Positions 1 to 11,160 of a DNA stretch of 64,000 nucleotides are shown here, piece after piece (the stretch's first letter is position 1; the number at the start of each line of letters is the position of its first letter). The translations under genes were made by a program, and so were the position numbers. A model generated the notes under the pieces. It searched no databases. It was given only the letters and a program-made list of their open reading frames with translations, and had not been told where the DNA came from. Source of the DNA: Icerya purchasi (lineage: Eukaryota; Arthropoda; Insecta; Hemiptera; Monophlebidae); the NCBI GenBank assembly GCA_039619475.1, contig CM077115.1, forward strand, positions 537,510,315 to 537,574,314. Reading direction: 5' to 3'.

Positions 1-292
1 TGTTTACACCATTCTTTCAGCCATTTCCCTACTTCCTTTTTCACACACCAAGTTTTTTTCCCCTTTAATATATGATTAGAGATTGTACTAATTAGTTTAA
101 TTAGAACTGAATCGATGTTAAATACTTCTATTTCCCTACGGTGTAATGACCTAAATTAACCAGAAAAATATAAAATCATTCTTTTACATTACTCAAATTT
201 TATTTACCAAATAATAACATTTTACGTTAAAAATAAGCCAAAGTGGGGGTCACCACAGTAGTAATGTCTCGTCACTATATGAGTAAGTGAGC

Positions 293-935
293 ATGGAACA
301 TTGCGCGTTTGCGGTCGAGGCGTTTTTTAAGAATCAAGAATCGTACGTGACTACCATTCATGCGCTTCAAAAACATTTTTCTATTCAGCCGCATAAATAC
401 CAACCGAAACCACCGTGCGTTTATGGGTGAAAAAATTTTGTGAAAAAAAAGAGGGGGTCTGTAAACCAGTTCAGACGCTAGAAAACATCGAGCAAGTGCG
501 CGTGGCTTTGAAGAACAGTCCGCAGAGGTCACTTTGGACGCACGCCCCGCTAGTCTGCATTTGAACGAAAGATATCTATATGACGTATTCTCCGTGAAGA
601 TTTACATTTTCATCCGTACAAAATGTTAATAACGCGACAATTGCTGATTACTGATCACAATACCGACTCGAGTTTTGCAAACACGCGCATACTCCATGAA
701 GTTGAAAACAATCAGTTTCCACTAGACCGAATTTTGTTTACTGACAAGGTTCATTTTCATTTACATGACGACGTCAACACTCAAAATATGCCCTACTGGA
801 ACGATGAAAATACTACACGTATCATTCAAGAACTCTGAACCAATATTGAACGCAAAGTAGTAGCCCAAATTTCCGCTGTCATGACCGGAAAAGTCATCAC
901 CAACTTCAAGAAAGGGTTAGAATATTATGTAAAAA
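293..935 (+). pseudogene. broken DUF4817-type mariner-like transposase
   Basis: Reading from the ATG at 293 gives MEHCAFAVEAFFKNQESYV, which I recognise as the N-terminal DUF4817 helix-turn-helix region of a transposase family common in arthropods. A stop follows after about 44 codons. The reading continues in another frame at about 430-540 (motif NIEQVRVALKNSPQRSL). It resumes in a third frame at 623-838, where FTDKVHFHLHDDVNTQNM matches the region around the first catalytic aspartate (usually SDEAHFHL). Later sequence to about 935 still resembles the family after a further stop. At least two frameshifts and several stops mean it cannot make a protein. The C-terminal catalytic residues are absent. 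I saw no terminal inverted repeats. The family call rests on remembered motifs. Confidence 0.6.
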
Positions 936-1190
936 TCATTTGAGCGATATAATTATTAAAACAAAATAAAAATGTTACAATTATTTTTATCAAATAAAAA
1001 TTTGTTCAATTTTTCTTGTCTTTTAGTAAAAAAACGAAATTCTCTATGGTAATTTCTCCCAAAGTTGTGGCAATTTGAAATATGTTAGGTTTTCGTGTCG
1101 CACCCTTCAGAAAATCCATCTCCATATTTTTATCGATATACCACAAAGGATCTCTTTCTATGAATTTTTTATCATCGCTATAAGATTTTC

Positions 1191-2770
1191 CTTTTTTTTT
1201 TTTTTTTGGCAAATGTAATCCCTATTTAAGTTTTCATACATTTTTTGACTCTAATTAGTATGACATATTGCTCTCAATTTAACTTTTCTATTATACTTAC
1301 AACCTCGTCCCCTGTTTTTGTTTTCTGATTTGCCATTTCGTTTCCAAAAATTTCCACGTATGTCAGAATCCACTTAAGTACTACCACGGAATTCTGATTT
1401 CTCAATCTGTTCAATAGCTCTAGGATATTAAACTCTGTATTACGCATTCCCTTTGGATATATATTCCTCAATTTATTTATTATAGCAGGAAAATCTGATG
1501 AAATAAATATCTTTATTTTGTACCCTATTTTTAATTCAAATACCATATTAACAGCACAACTTTCCACGGTAGAAGACACAAACCTGCATATTCCAGGTGA
1601 AAAACCTACGAACGTTTCTATTTTCATGATAATGGAGCTAAGCATTATTAACATTTATCAGTTGAATTGAATTTTTATTAATTTCAGTATTTAAGGAGAT
1701 CCCGCGATTTCCTCCCATTGTAAACAGTATATTTAAGTCCTTAGAAACCACTTTTAATTGCCTATATTTTTGATAACTGTACAATCGATTTTTATTCCAA
1801 TTATTTGTTACTCATCTCTGTATATTTAAAGTTTGTATTTGATTATGGGATGAAACTTCTGTTCCGTTAATTTAATAATAAACTTATTCGCCGCATACCG
1901 CATATTTTTATTATAGGCGATCCACAACCTTCAATAATGGGTAAGAGCGGTTTTCATTAATTTTAAACAAATTCTTAATGCCTGACTTTGAATTATTTCC
2001 AGTTTTTTAGTTTTGTTGTTATTAAAATTTATGAAATTGAATGTATGACTTTATAAATATTTCCCGGATCGAATGCGCTTCCCGCTTTGTATACCAGATA
2101 TTGCTTGAAGTACGTTTAAACCTCTTTCGCACTTTATTTTACTATACATTTAATTTCCTCCATCTAGCAGCCCAATTTTGCCTAAAAAACCACCCCTAAA
2201 AATTTGCATTATCTTTGAATTTTATACATTTATTATTGATTTTAATTATTCGAAATAATAATGTACGTTCTCCTCTATTAAATGTCACTCCCTTATTATT
2301 ATTATTTTTTTTTTTAACATTTCTAGAAATAGCTTCACAAGTATATTTTGTGATTTAGTTAATCGTAATTTTCATAGTACCAATATCAACAGTAGCTGCA
2401 AAATATACTGATATTCTATGTTTTATCCAACTCTGGTATGTAGATGGTAAAAAGTTTTGGACTTATTATGCTACCTTGCGGAATATCCTTGTCGAACGAA
2501 ATAGAACCATATAGGTTATTGTTGTACCTAACTGTAATCTTTCTGTTCCTGTAAATATTCTCATTGTATTATGTTCCATAAAATTTCTATTTTTTTTAAA
2601 TGTCATGTTCGCTGTCACAGATTTACGTTACTGTATGCAGATTTTATATATAAAAATTGCAATTATAGTCCATTTTTCAGTAATAGTAAGAATATGAAGA
2701 GTTAAAGTTCTTTAATTTCCGACTCTTTTTGAAAACCAAATTGAATTTTATGAAATTTATTATTATTAAA
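1191..2770 (-). pseudogene. LINE relic with reverse transcriptase and RNase H
   Basis: On the minus strand, about 2560-2440 reads DIPQGSIISPKLFTIYIPEL, the conserved PQGS block of a non-LTR reverse transcriptase. Downstream there are stops and a degraded active-site region. At about 2290-2160 there is sequence like the linker ending in a FKYLGV-type box. An open stretch at 1654-1274 has RNase H features, including VSSTVESCAVN and WILTYVEIFGNEMANQ, the latter matching the usual W-P-S-H-V-G-I-x-G-N-E-x-A-D signature with N replacing the last D. A T-run at about 1191-1207 would be the poly(A) tail. RNase H after RT points to the I/R1/LOA group rather than Jockey or CR1. The element is 5'-truncated and full of stops. 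Confidence 0.65.
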
Positions 2771-2840
2771 AAGCCGCCATGTTATTCTTATATTTTTGGG
2801 CGTTTTTCCGATGATACACGATAATAAGGTTATCAGCTTA

Positions 2841-2842
<2 letters not shown>

Positions 2843-2879
<37 letters not shown>
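2843..2879. repeat. (TA)n microsatellite
   Basis: An uninterrupted run of alternating T and A of about 37 bases is read directly. Confidence 0.95.
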
Positions 2880-2880
<1 letters not shown>

Positions 2881-3356
2881 ATCTTTTCTAGACTTAAGAA
2901 TCAAATGAACATGGCCCCTCTAACTGTTTTACAAGATTATTATTCGTACTTGGTTAATTTTGGCTTTGGGATTTTTAAAAAACTTATTTATCATATCTCT
3001 TTTATATTTAATTTCGGTCCAACGCCGACACAGTGTTTTTCCCATTCGGTTTTTTAATTTTTTGGTTTTTGCCTGTTGTTTTCTATATTCTACATAATTT
3101 TGAACTAAAATTTACTTAGAGACACTCTTCTCAAAGCAAACAATTTATTGCTTTCTTTGTTCCACCAAGATTGGTGAAGGTATTATTTTGTTTTCCTATC
3201 GAGGAACTCTCTTACAGTGCTTTTTGTACTATCGAGTACAAGAGATTGTACTCGTATTGCTCTGTCGAGATATAGTATCGAATTGTTTTTGCCGTATATT
3301 TTTAAAATTGACCATAATTTTTGCTTGATATTTATTTCGATCTGTTTTATTCATAT
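2880..3356. other. AT-rich DNA, nothing recognised
   Basis: There is no credible coding similarity, terminal repeat or RNA gene. Short open frames here look random for AT-rich sequence. A run of 14 C follows at 3357-3370. Confidence 0.6.
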
Positions 3357-3370
3357 CCCCCCCCCCCCCC
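3357..3370. repeat. poly-C run
   Basis: Fourteen consecutive C residues, just upstream of the MITE at 3397. It may be an independent slippage tract. Confidence 0.9.
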
Positions 3371-3396
3371 GGTGCTCGATATCGGATACCACCGTC

Positions 3397-3704
3397 CATG
3401 GACGTCGCCAGCGGGGGGCAGGGGGTAGCTGCCCCCTTCGGAGCCTTGAAGTTTTTTAATCAACTGGCCATGATAAGTATTCATAGGCACATAATCGTGA
3501 ACAATTTGCCAGAAACCCACAAAACTTATGTTTTAATTAAGATTTTATTCTTGTTTAATGAAATATTAAGCCTTTACAACTTATAAATTTTATTTTTCCT
3601 ATAACTCATATCCTCTTTCTATCATCTCCCCCCCCCCCCCCCCCCCCATGGCGGCTGGAAACTCATCTTGCTCCTCCCTGGCCTATCGACTGGCAACGCC
3701 CTTG
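3397..3704 (+). mobile_element. hAT-type MITE, copy 1
   Basis: This is a short non-coding element flanked by a perfect 8-bp duplication CCACCGTC (3389-3396 and 3705-3712). Its ends are CATGGACGTCGCCAGC and the reverse of CAAGGGCGTTGCCAGT, so the terminal inverted repeat has the form CAWGGGCGTCGCCAGC. The interior holds G-rich and C-rich tracts near the ends, including 20 C at 3628-3647, around an AT-rich core. Other copies are at 5894-6154, 11881-12065 plus 26338-26424, and 17321-17617. An 8-bp TSD and CA...TG-type termini indicate a hAT non-autonomous family. It has no coding capacity. Confidence 0.88.
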
Positions 3705-3712
3705 CCACCGTC

Positions 3713-4736
3713 ATTTACCATCTCATTGAGTATTCTATATTGCTGATATTTAATAATCGGTAGTTTGTATCCGATAATATTTTAAACTCTGCTGATACTA
3801 AAATTAAACCGAAATTATTATTTCGATTTTAAAAACGTGCTACATGTGCAGGATATTCTATATTGATGATGTATAATTGTTTTTTATTTATAATTTCTTC
3901 CCAGTAATTTCCTTCTGTATTGGTATTATGCTAACCTAATGATGGGTGTATTGCACCTGTAAATCAACTGAGTAAAAAGATGTCTACATTGTTCCTCATG
4001 AACGCACGTGAAAGGCGAATATAATAAAGCAGAGTTTATAAAAATTGTGGTGGCGCTCATTCATCCACATATCATGAGTGTCCAGAAAGACAATGACAAA
4101 CCGATATCAAAAGAAGCATGGCATTTACAAATTTGTCTTAAACAGAAACGATAAAAGAAGTTTCAAGAACTGATAACGGACCATTAGTTCGAAGACACAT
4201 TTCAATTCGAAAAGGTAACAGATACAGATTTTTATTACATGGAGAGGGATGAAGAGTTTTGGAATAATGTAATACCATAATTCAGTAATTCTCAATCGAT
4301 CAGTACAAACTGTAAAAGACACTTTGGTGGGAGTAAAAGTAAATAAATGAAACCATAACTCACTGTCACGACCCATCTACTTCACTGATAATGCACTCAA
4401 AAGTACGAAGAGAGGAGCGTACTGATAATGAATACTAAAAATTAATAATGTTAATACAAAAGCAAGTACTGATTTCTTAAAAAAAATTGGAAAAAAAGTA
4501 TTCAAACAAAAACAAATAACAGTAACAAAGATAAAGAGAAGGATAAAAGTAAGCTGGGAATAGTAAAGTAAAAAATAATGATATAATAAAATTAATAGAA
4601 AAAAAAAGCTAACAAATCAAAAATTCAATTTCGGTATTTGTATCAATATATCAGAAGTATCAAATTTGTAAAAGAGAAAAATAAAACTGAATTTACATTA
4701 CATACACGGTGGCAAATACAGAAATTAATTATATAG
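3713..4736. other. AT-rich DNA, nothing recognised
   Basis: About 1 kb without supported genes or repeats. Frames here have no family motif. Confidence 0.55.
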
Positions 4737-6225
4737 AATTCCTCATCATTTCTGCTGCTAGCACGATATATGTATCTAGTTTCGAATACATTCTATCATT
4801 TTAAAGATTCTCAATTGGTATTTTTAAGTGGTATTTATGATGGTTTACCCAATTAGAGCTTGGTAGACTCTGAAAAACATAAAACTATTTATGTAAATAA
4901 TAAGTTTACAATATATTCTTATGATTTGGATACAAGGAGTTCCGTTGTGGAGTATATTAATAACACTGATTGTCACGAAATTTGTGGATCATTATTTTGC
5001 TATAATGAGTTTCTTTATACAATTTTATATGCTAATGATGGTTTTTACATATTATAATATGATCCGCTTAATAAGAAAGCGGTTTTGAGGAGCAGATTAT
5101 CAACATAGCACCAAGAGTTTCAAAGCGCCGTTTTGGGTGACAAGATGTTTATCATAAGCGGCAGTTAGTACGGATGTACGATATTACAAATAATTGTTAG
5201 AAGTATTTTTTACCATTCGTTGATCACATACCGAAATCGGTTTTATGCAATTAGAAAAAAATGGGATGTTATTGATGTATTTGATCCCTCAAAAATGGAT
5301 TGGACCGACGAAATTCATTTGCAGATAAAGAATAAAAGTCTTTAATATGAAAATTATGGATTCTTATTTATTTGTTTAATTTGTTTTTTATTTTTATAGC
5401 TGCTATTGATCTTTAGAGTTATACATGATATAATTTTAAATTTTACAAAGTAGGCACAGCATATGCATTCTTTAGGATAATTTTTTTATGATTTGTAAGT
5501 TGTGTCCACTGATTATGTACTTTTTAAAAATTCTCTGAAAAGCAAAACCACATTTCATTTATAAATATTGATTAGGGGTTATACATGTGTATAATGATAA
5601 ATTTTTAAGTTAATATTTTCATTTCACTTTTTTTTTTTATCTTTTTTAGCTAAGATAAATAATTTTTCAATTAATATTTTTGAATATCTTTTTGTGTTCT
5701 TTTCATATACCGTAATACGTACATTATGTTAAGATACGGGTGTACCACTTTTGAGGGGCAAATTTTTTTTTTGGAATGACGGATGACTTTAACAGATGAA
5801 AGAGAGAGACATTTGTCATTAATAACAGGAAATAAATTGTTGGCAACATGGCATTTTATCTCTGCCGAGCAATTTTGTGAAATGACTGTTGAGCAAGGGC
5901 GTCGCCAGTCGATGGGCCAGAGAGGGGCAAGATAAGAGGATATGAGTTATAGGAAAATAAAATTTATAAGTTGTAAAGGCTTAATATTTCATTAAACAAG
6001 AATAAAATCGTAATTAAAACATAATTTTCGTGGGTTTCTGGCAAATTGTTCATGATTACGCGCCTATGAATACTCATCATGGCCAGTTGATTAAAAAGTT
6101 TCAAGGCTCCAGGGAGGGGCAGCTGCCCCCTGACCCCCGCCGGCGGCGCCCGTGCTGTTCAGTATATTAGAAAATCGAAAGCAGTTATCTTACAATATAC
6201 TACGCATAACAGTATTTTTACATAC
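4737..6225 (+). pseudogene. decayed partial duplicate of the BTB-kelch gene
   Basis: From about 4737 the DNA closely parallels the gene at 38013-39548, starting inside its kelch-like half (equivalent to about 38868) and running past its stop into the 3' flank (equivalent to about 39970). The open piece at 4860-5057 contains SEKHKTIY and CGSLFCYNEFLYTIL, matching SEKHKTIY and CGSLVFYNDFLYTIL in the intact gene. Small deletions, an in-frame stop after the TILYAND region and shifts destroy the frame. Around 5342-5490 the relic holds about 150 bases missing from the intact copy. A MITE sits at 5894-6154. The BTB and BACK parts are absent. Similarity beyond the stop means this was copied as genomic DNA and not as a trimmed ORF. 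Confidence 0.85.
5894..6154 (-). mobile_element. hAT-type MITE, copy 2
   Basis: Reverse-oriented copy of the family at 3397-3704. It is flanked by CTGTTGAG (5886-5893) and CTGTTCAG (6155-6162), an 8-bp TSD with one mismatch. The paralogous 3' flank of the intact BTB-kelch gene carries the unoccupied site, CTGTTCAG at 39940-39947. This directly shows both the insertion and its boundaries. Confidence 0.92.
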
Positions 6226-6622
6226 TGATTCACTCGAAATATTATCGCATCGTAAACATGTCATTTTTTTAAAATTCACGGCTAAAAAATCTCAACATAT
6301 CGACATAAAGGTGTATTCTGTTCAGTATCATAAAGCGTTTTTAACTTTACTGTACATTCTATGTGTTATTAATTTTATTGAGAAAAATTCAAATATTATA
6401 TACTATTAGTTTAATTAAATAAGTTAAATTGTTTTAAATATTATTTTAAGCAATAGAGGGAATATAAATGTATTACATCGTAATTTATGAAAGTCGTTAT
6501 GATTGAAGTAATGTAACAGTTATGTATCGGGAATTATTCGGAGCAGTTGTGGTGCGAGTTTGAAAACAAACAGGGGCAACTGAAATTTTCAATAAAAATA
6601 ACGAAAATTGTAATCATTCATC
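6226..6622. other. AT-rich DNA, nothing recognised
   Basis: No feature supported between the end of the BTB-kelch duplicate and a hAT-like end at 6623. Confidence 0.5.
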
Positions 6623-6660
6623 CAGTGGCGGACTAAGCCCGCCAGAGGCCCCGGGTGGCA
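6623..6660. repeat. putative hAT terminus
   Basis: CAGTGGCGGACTAAGCCCGC begins here, followed by GC-rich sequence with AGGCCCCGGG. This is a typical hAT end layout, and the C-terminus of a hAT transposase lies about 250 bases inward. I could not find the partner end, so the extent of the element is unknown. Confidence 0.5.
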
Positions 6661-6905
6661 AAGCTGAATGAGGCCCCCGTTTATGAAGTTGATATAATTT
6701 TACCTTCATTTTATTCAGTTCACACTTGTATGTATAAGTGTTTATGTTTATTTAGTTAAAATATTGCAAGTGAAATTTGAATTCGACTTAAACAAACATA
6801 TGGACAAGGAAAATAAAATACAAATCGATCGGTAAAAAAAAAAACAATTAGTAAAAATAAAGTAATAGGTAGTTTTTATTTTCAGTATGTTGCAATTATA
6901 CCATA

Positions 6906-8560
6906 TTATATGTGTTTTTGTGCCTTCATTTTACTGAACTCCTCAATAACTTCAGTGAAATCAATTTCTTTTGAAACTTTTCTTTCAATTAAAAGCACGG
7001 ACAGATTAACGTGCCGCACTTGGTTCATTGTAGATCGAAAATAATTTTTAATTAAAGTTTGGAAAAACTCCTCTCGCATGATACAACCGAGATGCAAATG
7101 GTCAAGAAGTATTGAAGTCGAAGCGATGTACGGATTCACTTAAGTCCCATTTTATTATAAATTGAAGAATTTTTTGGGCTGTCCATTTGGCAGCAACGTC
7201 TACACTGGTGTCGATGGCACATACATGCCTGCGTTACCTTTTTATTTCTTGGAAAACCTACTCCTTATCAAATTCATCGTAAATTTGTATCAGATTGTCA
7301 CTGCTATAGCCAGAGCGTTATCTGAAAATTCTAGCATAAACTTTGTTTCAATAATTTGGAAAATATTGTTGATTTGTTTCATGGCCCTGTATCGTTGCGA
7401 CAATTCCTTTATAAATCGGTCTATGCATTTAAACATTGACCGACGTATTTCTTTTTGAATCGATAATCCAGCACCATGAGCTGATTTACCCGGCATCGTT
7501 CTTTTTACCTTTCTTCTTCCTCGTCTCTCGATGTTAATGTCCACATCATTGCATTTTTTAGTGCCAAAAGTTACAGCATTGTCTACAATCGTGATTCGTT
7601 CGATCACTAAATACTCATTCAGGACTTTTAGTTTGGTGATTCCTGTATCCAGAGTCATTTTTGGAGACTGTAAATATTGTTGAACTACATTAACTTCCTC
7701 CACTATAGAAAGCCAAAATTGTATATAGGTTAAAAAGGTAAAATCACAAACAGCCGGCAGGAGCAAGCTTGCTCCTGATCTTGTATCCAGATTTGCTTTT
7801 GTTGGATCTTGAAAATGTTTCAAACTACTCACAACTGCCTCTATGTTTTTTTTACGACTTTTACTGACTCGTAGTGAGCGCTCCAGCGAGTATCAGATAA
7901 ACGTTTCAAATTTTTTCCAGTTTTCTCTTTAAGCAATTGCCATCTCTGTGTAGATGACAAAGAATGTAATTTCTCTACTGTTCCAAAACATGTAACGCTG
8001 GAAGGAACGCATGCGAATGCATGAACTCCGCAAAAATTCAAGGAATGCTTAGAACAGGGACTGAACAGTGCTTTTGGATTTACTTCTTAGATTTTTCGTT
8101 GCACCCTTCCATGGATACCTGACATTGACGCGGCATTGTCATAACCTTGAGCTGCAGAACGCAATATCCAGTCCATATTTTTCCAGCTGTTGCTGAATGT
8201 CTTTTGACATATCCTCAGCAGTTTTTCCAGACATCAAAAAAAAAACCCAAGAAAGATTCTCGTACTTCCACAATATCATTTTCTATATGAACGAATCTAA
8301 TGATTTGACTCATTTGGTCTATTTTACTTTTGTCAGGAGTGCTGTCAAAAATGATTCTGTAATACTTAGCCTTTTTAATATCTGCAGTAATTTTTTGCCT
8401 TACACGTTCACACAAACGTAGAATAAATTCATTTTGTATTCCTTTTAACAAATAAGAAGGTACTCTCTTTGACCCACCAGCGGCCTCTTCCAGTTTTAAG
8501 CAATGCTCTTTCAACACTGGATCATATTGCGCTAACAGTTGTACCAATTCTGGAAAATTT
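6906..8560 (-). pseudogene. hAT transposase relic, DUF4371/ZMYM1-like
   Basis: Minus-strand fragments in order: 8547-8215 (KKAKYYRIIFDSTPDKSKID, the first catalytic-aspartate region of DUF4371 proteins), 8041-7841 (LKRLSDTRWSAHYESV), 7832-7290 (RRGRRKVKRTMPGKSAHGAG and the following helical region) and 7139-6906 (STMNQVRHVNLSVLLIERKV, the hAT C-terminal dimerisation segment). The order and orientation fit one gene of roughly 600-800 residues, but frameshifts and stops separate the pieces. The N-terminal TTF-type finger is not seen. The element end at 6623 is probably its left terminus. It is inactive. Confidence 0.8.
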
Positions 8561-8959
8561 CCCCAGAAAATTATAATAGGTTTACTGAATTTAAAGGAAA
8601 TTAAAAGTTAATTACTTATAAGACATTATTTATAGAAGACAAATCAAACTATTCTGTTAAACTAAAACGAATTAAATTATAATAAATGTTATAAAAGATA
8701 TATATATATATATATATTTTTTTTTTTTGCTGATCTATACCAAAGCCCGTTAGGCTATCACTAGATTCTGTTGTATAATCTAAATATTTGAACGATCCCC
8801 GTCCACTGACGTAGGACCCAACCTTATTTTAAGCACTTAAATCGAATGGCTTCTTTCTGCACAGCCGACGTGTCTACGTCGGATTATTCAGTAATGCCAC
8901 TGTCAGTACGTTCGTATGAATTTGAAGTCTTCCGATGTGTCTTGCGGCTGATTTTGCAG
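8561..8959. other. AT-rich DNA with (TA)n tract
   Basis: A TA-repeat at about 8698-8717 is followed by a T-run. Nothing else is recognised. Confidence 0.5.
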
Positions 8960-9545
8960 TAACCTCCCCCTTATAAATAAGGAGTATTGAGATCTTGGTG
9001 GAGAGTCTTATTACTTACGCAGCACGGAGCATTAAATATTCTCAACGTCTTATTCTGATATCTCTGAATTATATTAATGTTTGAATCTGCTCCGCAGCCC
9101 CAGAGTTCGCAACCATACCTCCACACTGGAGCAAGAATCTGCCTGTAAAGTAATATTTTATTATCAACAGAGAGCTGCGAGTTTCTGTCCAGTAACCAGT
9201 ACATCTTCCTTGTTCTAATATTTAATTAATTTCTTTTTGTCACGATATGCTTGCGCCATGTCAGCCTGCAATCAAGGTGCATGCCCAGATACTTTACTTC
9301 CTGTTTTAACGGTATTGTTTTATTGTTCATTTTAATAGGTTGATGATCTATATGTCTGTCAGTGAATATTATGTGAGCCGGCTTATCTTCGTTGATCTTA
9401 ATTCTCCATCGTCTACACCACTCAGAGATTTTATCAATTGACGCTTGCAGCGTGATATCAGCTCTTTACATGGGCATTTATTAGAGCACAGGACAGCCGT
9501 ATCATCTGCAAAAGTAGCAGTAAGAGACTCGTTTGAAACAGGAAG
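8960..9545 (-). pseudogene. Jockey-type LINE reverse transcriptase fragment
   Basis: On the minus strand the RT active-site box FADDTAVLCSNKC lies near 9510. It is followed by ISEWCRRWRIKINEDKPAHI, then VKYLGMHLDCRLTWRKHI, then 9204-8971 with LYRQILAPVWRYGCELWG and APCCVSNKTLHQDL. These blocks match the C-terminal third of ORF2 in the better-preserved element at 47858-50575. There are a few stops and shifts (near 9215 and 9470), and both ends are missing. No poly(A) tail is seen at the 8960 end. Confidence 0.8.
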
Positions 9546-9750
9546 ATTCTTAATTGTAAAATCTGCATTAAGAAATAAATTGGAAGTAAATCTTCGAGAA
9601 TTTAAAATATTTCAGTAAAATACTAAATATGGTTACTGGAATTACAAAAATAATTTTTATATAACATGTTTTCGTATTAAATAAAAGTGCATTTAAACAT
9701 TCAATTACTACATAACATATTACAAAATACTTTTTATGTAATATTTCGGT

Positions 9751-9791
9751 AAGTGAGTGAAATTTGTGATATGCTATAAAAAATAAATTCC
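9751..9791 (+). repeat. 41-bp direct repeat, copy A
   Basis: AAGTGAGTGAAATTTGTGAT onward recurs identically at 11445-11485, about 1.7 kb away in the same orientation. The stretch between holds a zinc-finger relic and a LINE tail. Confidence 0.85.
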
Positions 9792-9866
9792 ATATAATCA
9801 TTATAACCCTTGATCCCCCAGCTACACAAAAACTACACTTTAAATTTTTATTTTTATTTTTTTTTT

Positions 9867-9973
9867 GGAAACTGTTCTTTATAAATATTCTTTAAGTGTT
9901 CACGTAACATTTTTCACTTAAACGGTTTATTACAAATATTACATTTGACTTCGGAAGAATTTTGTTGATCCAT
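9867..9973 (-). pseudogene. zinc-finger-like pseudo-exon
   Basis: The minus strand from an ATG at 9973 reads MDQQNSSEVKCNICNKPFK, an in-frame stop, then KMLREHLKNIYKEQF. The C-x2-C followed by H and a basic helix looks like the start of a BED or C2H2 finger, as found at the N-terminus of hAT transposases. It is interrupted and short, and no continuation is evident. Confidence 0.35.
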
Positions 9974-10174
9974 ATTTTAATCACTAAATTTGCATAAAAT
10001 TTTTTTTTAAACCATTACATATTATTAAATGTTTAAAACTTACACAGTGATTGGTATTCATCGTAAATAATTTTCAGCCACAACTGTGTAAAAGATTTCG
10101 GAAGGATTACAGCAACCATCACGTCAAGTAAATATACTTCTTTAGCACGGTGTCCGAAAATTATTTAAGATGAA

Positions 10175-11160
10175 CCATTGTAGAAACGGCTGATAATTTC
10201 AAATACCTGGGAATAACATTCGATAAGGCGTTAACTTGGAGAGTTCACATAGATAACATTGCTAGGAAAATTAGGTAATGCCGGCGTTATACAAATTAAA
10301 ACGAGTTGTTATGAATTACAAAAAACTACGAGACTGTATTTTGACTCATTAATAATGACTAGGATTAGATACGGACTCGAAATTTGGGGGGAGGCAAAAA
10401 AAACGGAATTAAGGAAAATTAGTAGTCTTCAAAAAAGATGTTTAAAAATTTTGTTACCGAATTGGACAAGTGCGAATCTTGTAACGAATTCTACTTCGGG
10501 TGGGACAATAATAAAGAAATGTCGCCAAAAATGTTTTTTTATTACAGTAAACTTTTAAGGTATAAAACAGAAAAAAATAAGATTACCGACAAGAGAAATA
10601 TGGGACTAGGAACTATGACAATTTATGTTTTATAAAACCTAAAGGGATTAATAATAATAATATTGATAATGCTGAAGAGGAACTGTTATGAGTCATTTAC
10701 TAGGTAACTTACCAAAAGAATTAAGAGACGAATGTAATTGAATATATGGAAAGACAAAATAAAAATATGGTTGATTGCGTGGTGCAAAGAATGAGAAATG
10801 GATAGTCATAGGAAAGGAACAGCGATAAGACGGGTAATTGATTGAAAAAGTAAAGAATTATAAATGATGCAATGAAAAAAAAAAAAAAAAAAATGCTCAG
10901 TTCTAGCTGCATTACTTATGGCTTATGTGAAAATATTGTGGTACGATGTGCGATAGGTATAAATGTTGTGAATTAAAATTAGACGTAGAATAGTAAAAAT
11001 AGAAGTTAAGTTGAATTAAGTAATTATATATAAGACGAATATGATGTATTAGACTTAAGATGTATATAATGAATAAATGATATAATTATGTTGGGAACTC
11101 ACAGAGGGCAATTGCTTTGTGGGACCCGCAAATTATTTAAAAAAAAAAAAAAAAAAAAAA
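10175..11160 (+). mobile_element. 5'-truncated LINE tail
   Basis: The first bases encode ADNFKYLGITFDKALTWRVH, the box after the reverse transcriptase. Next come EIWGEAKKTELRKISSLQKR and, near 10755, KDKIKIWLIAW. The same blocks close ORF2 of the LINE at 53460-57988 (VWGEAKKSEMSKI, KEKIKIWLIAW), so both belong to one family. Several frameshifts break the frame. The 3' UTR ends in a stem-loop (11093-11127) and a run of about 22 A (11139-11160), as expected for a retrotransposed, 5'-truncated copy. Confidence 0.82.
11093..11127 (+). ncRNA. LINE 3'-terminal stem-loop, copy A
   Basis: GGG-aa-CTCAC ... GTGGG-a-CCC can pair around an internal GCAATTGC palindrome. Equivalent structures are at 57914-57950 and, reversed, at 42032-42067. 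Confidence 0.55.

Noticed and set aside
1006..1212. 68-codon lysine-rich frame
   Set aside because: It starts in the poly(A) tail of the adjacent LINE and has no similarity.
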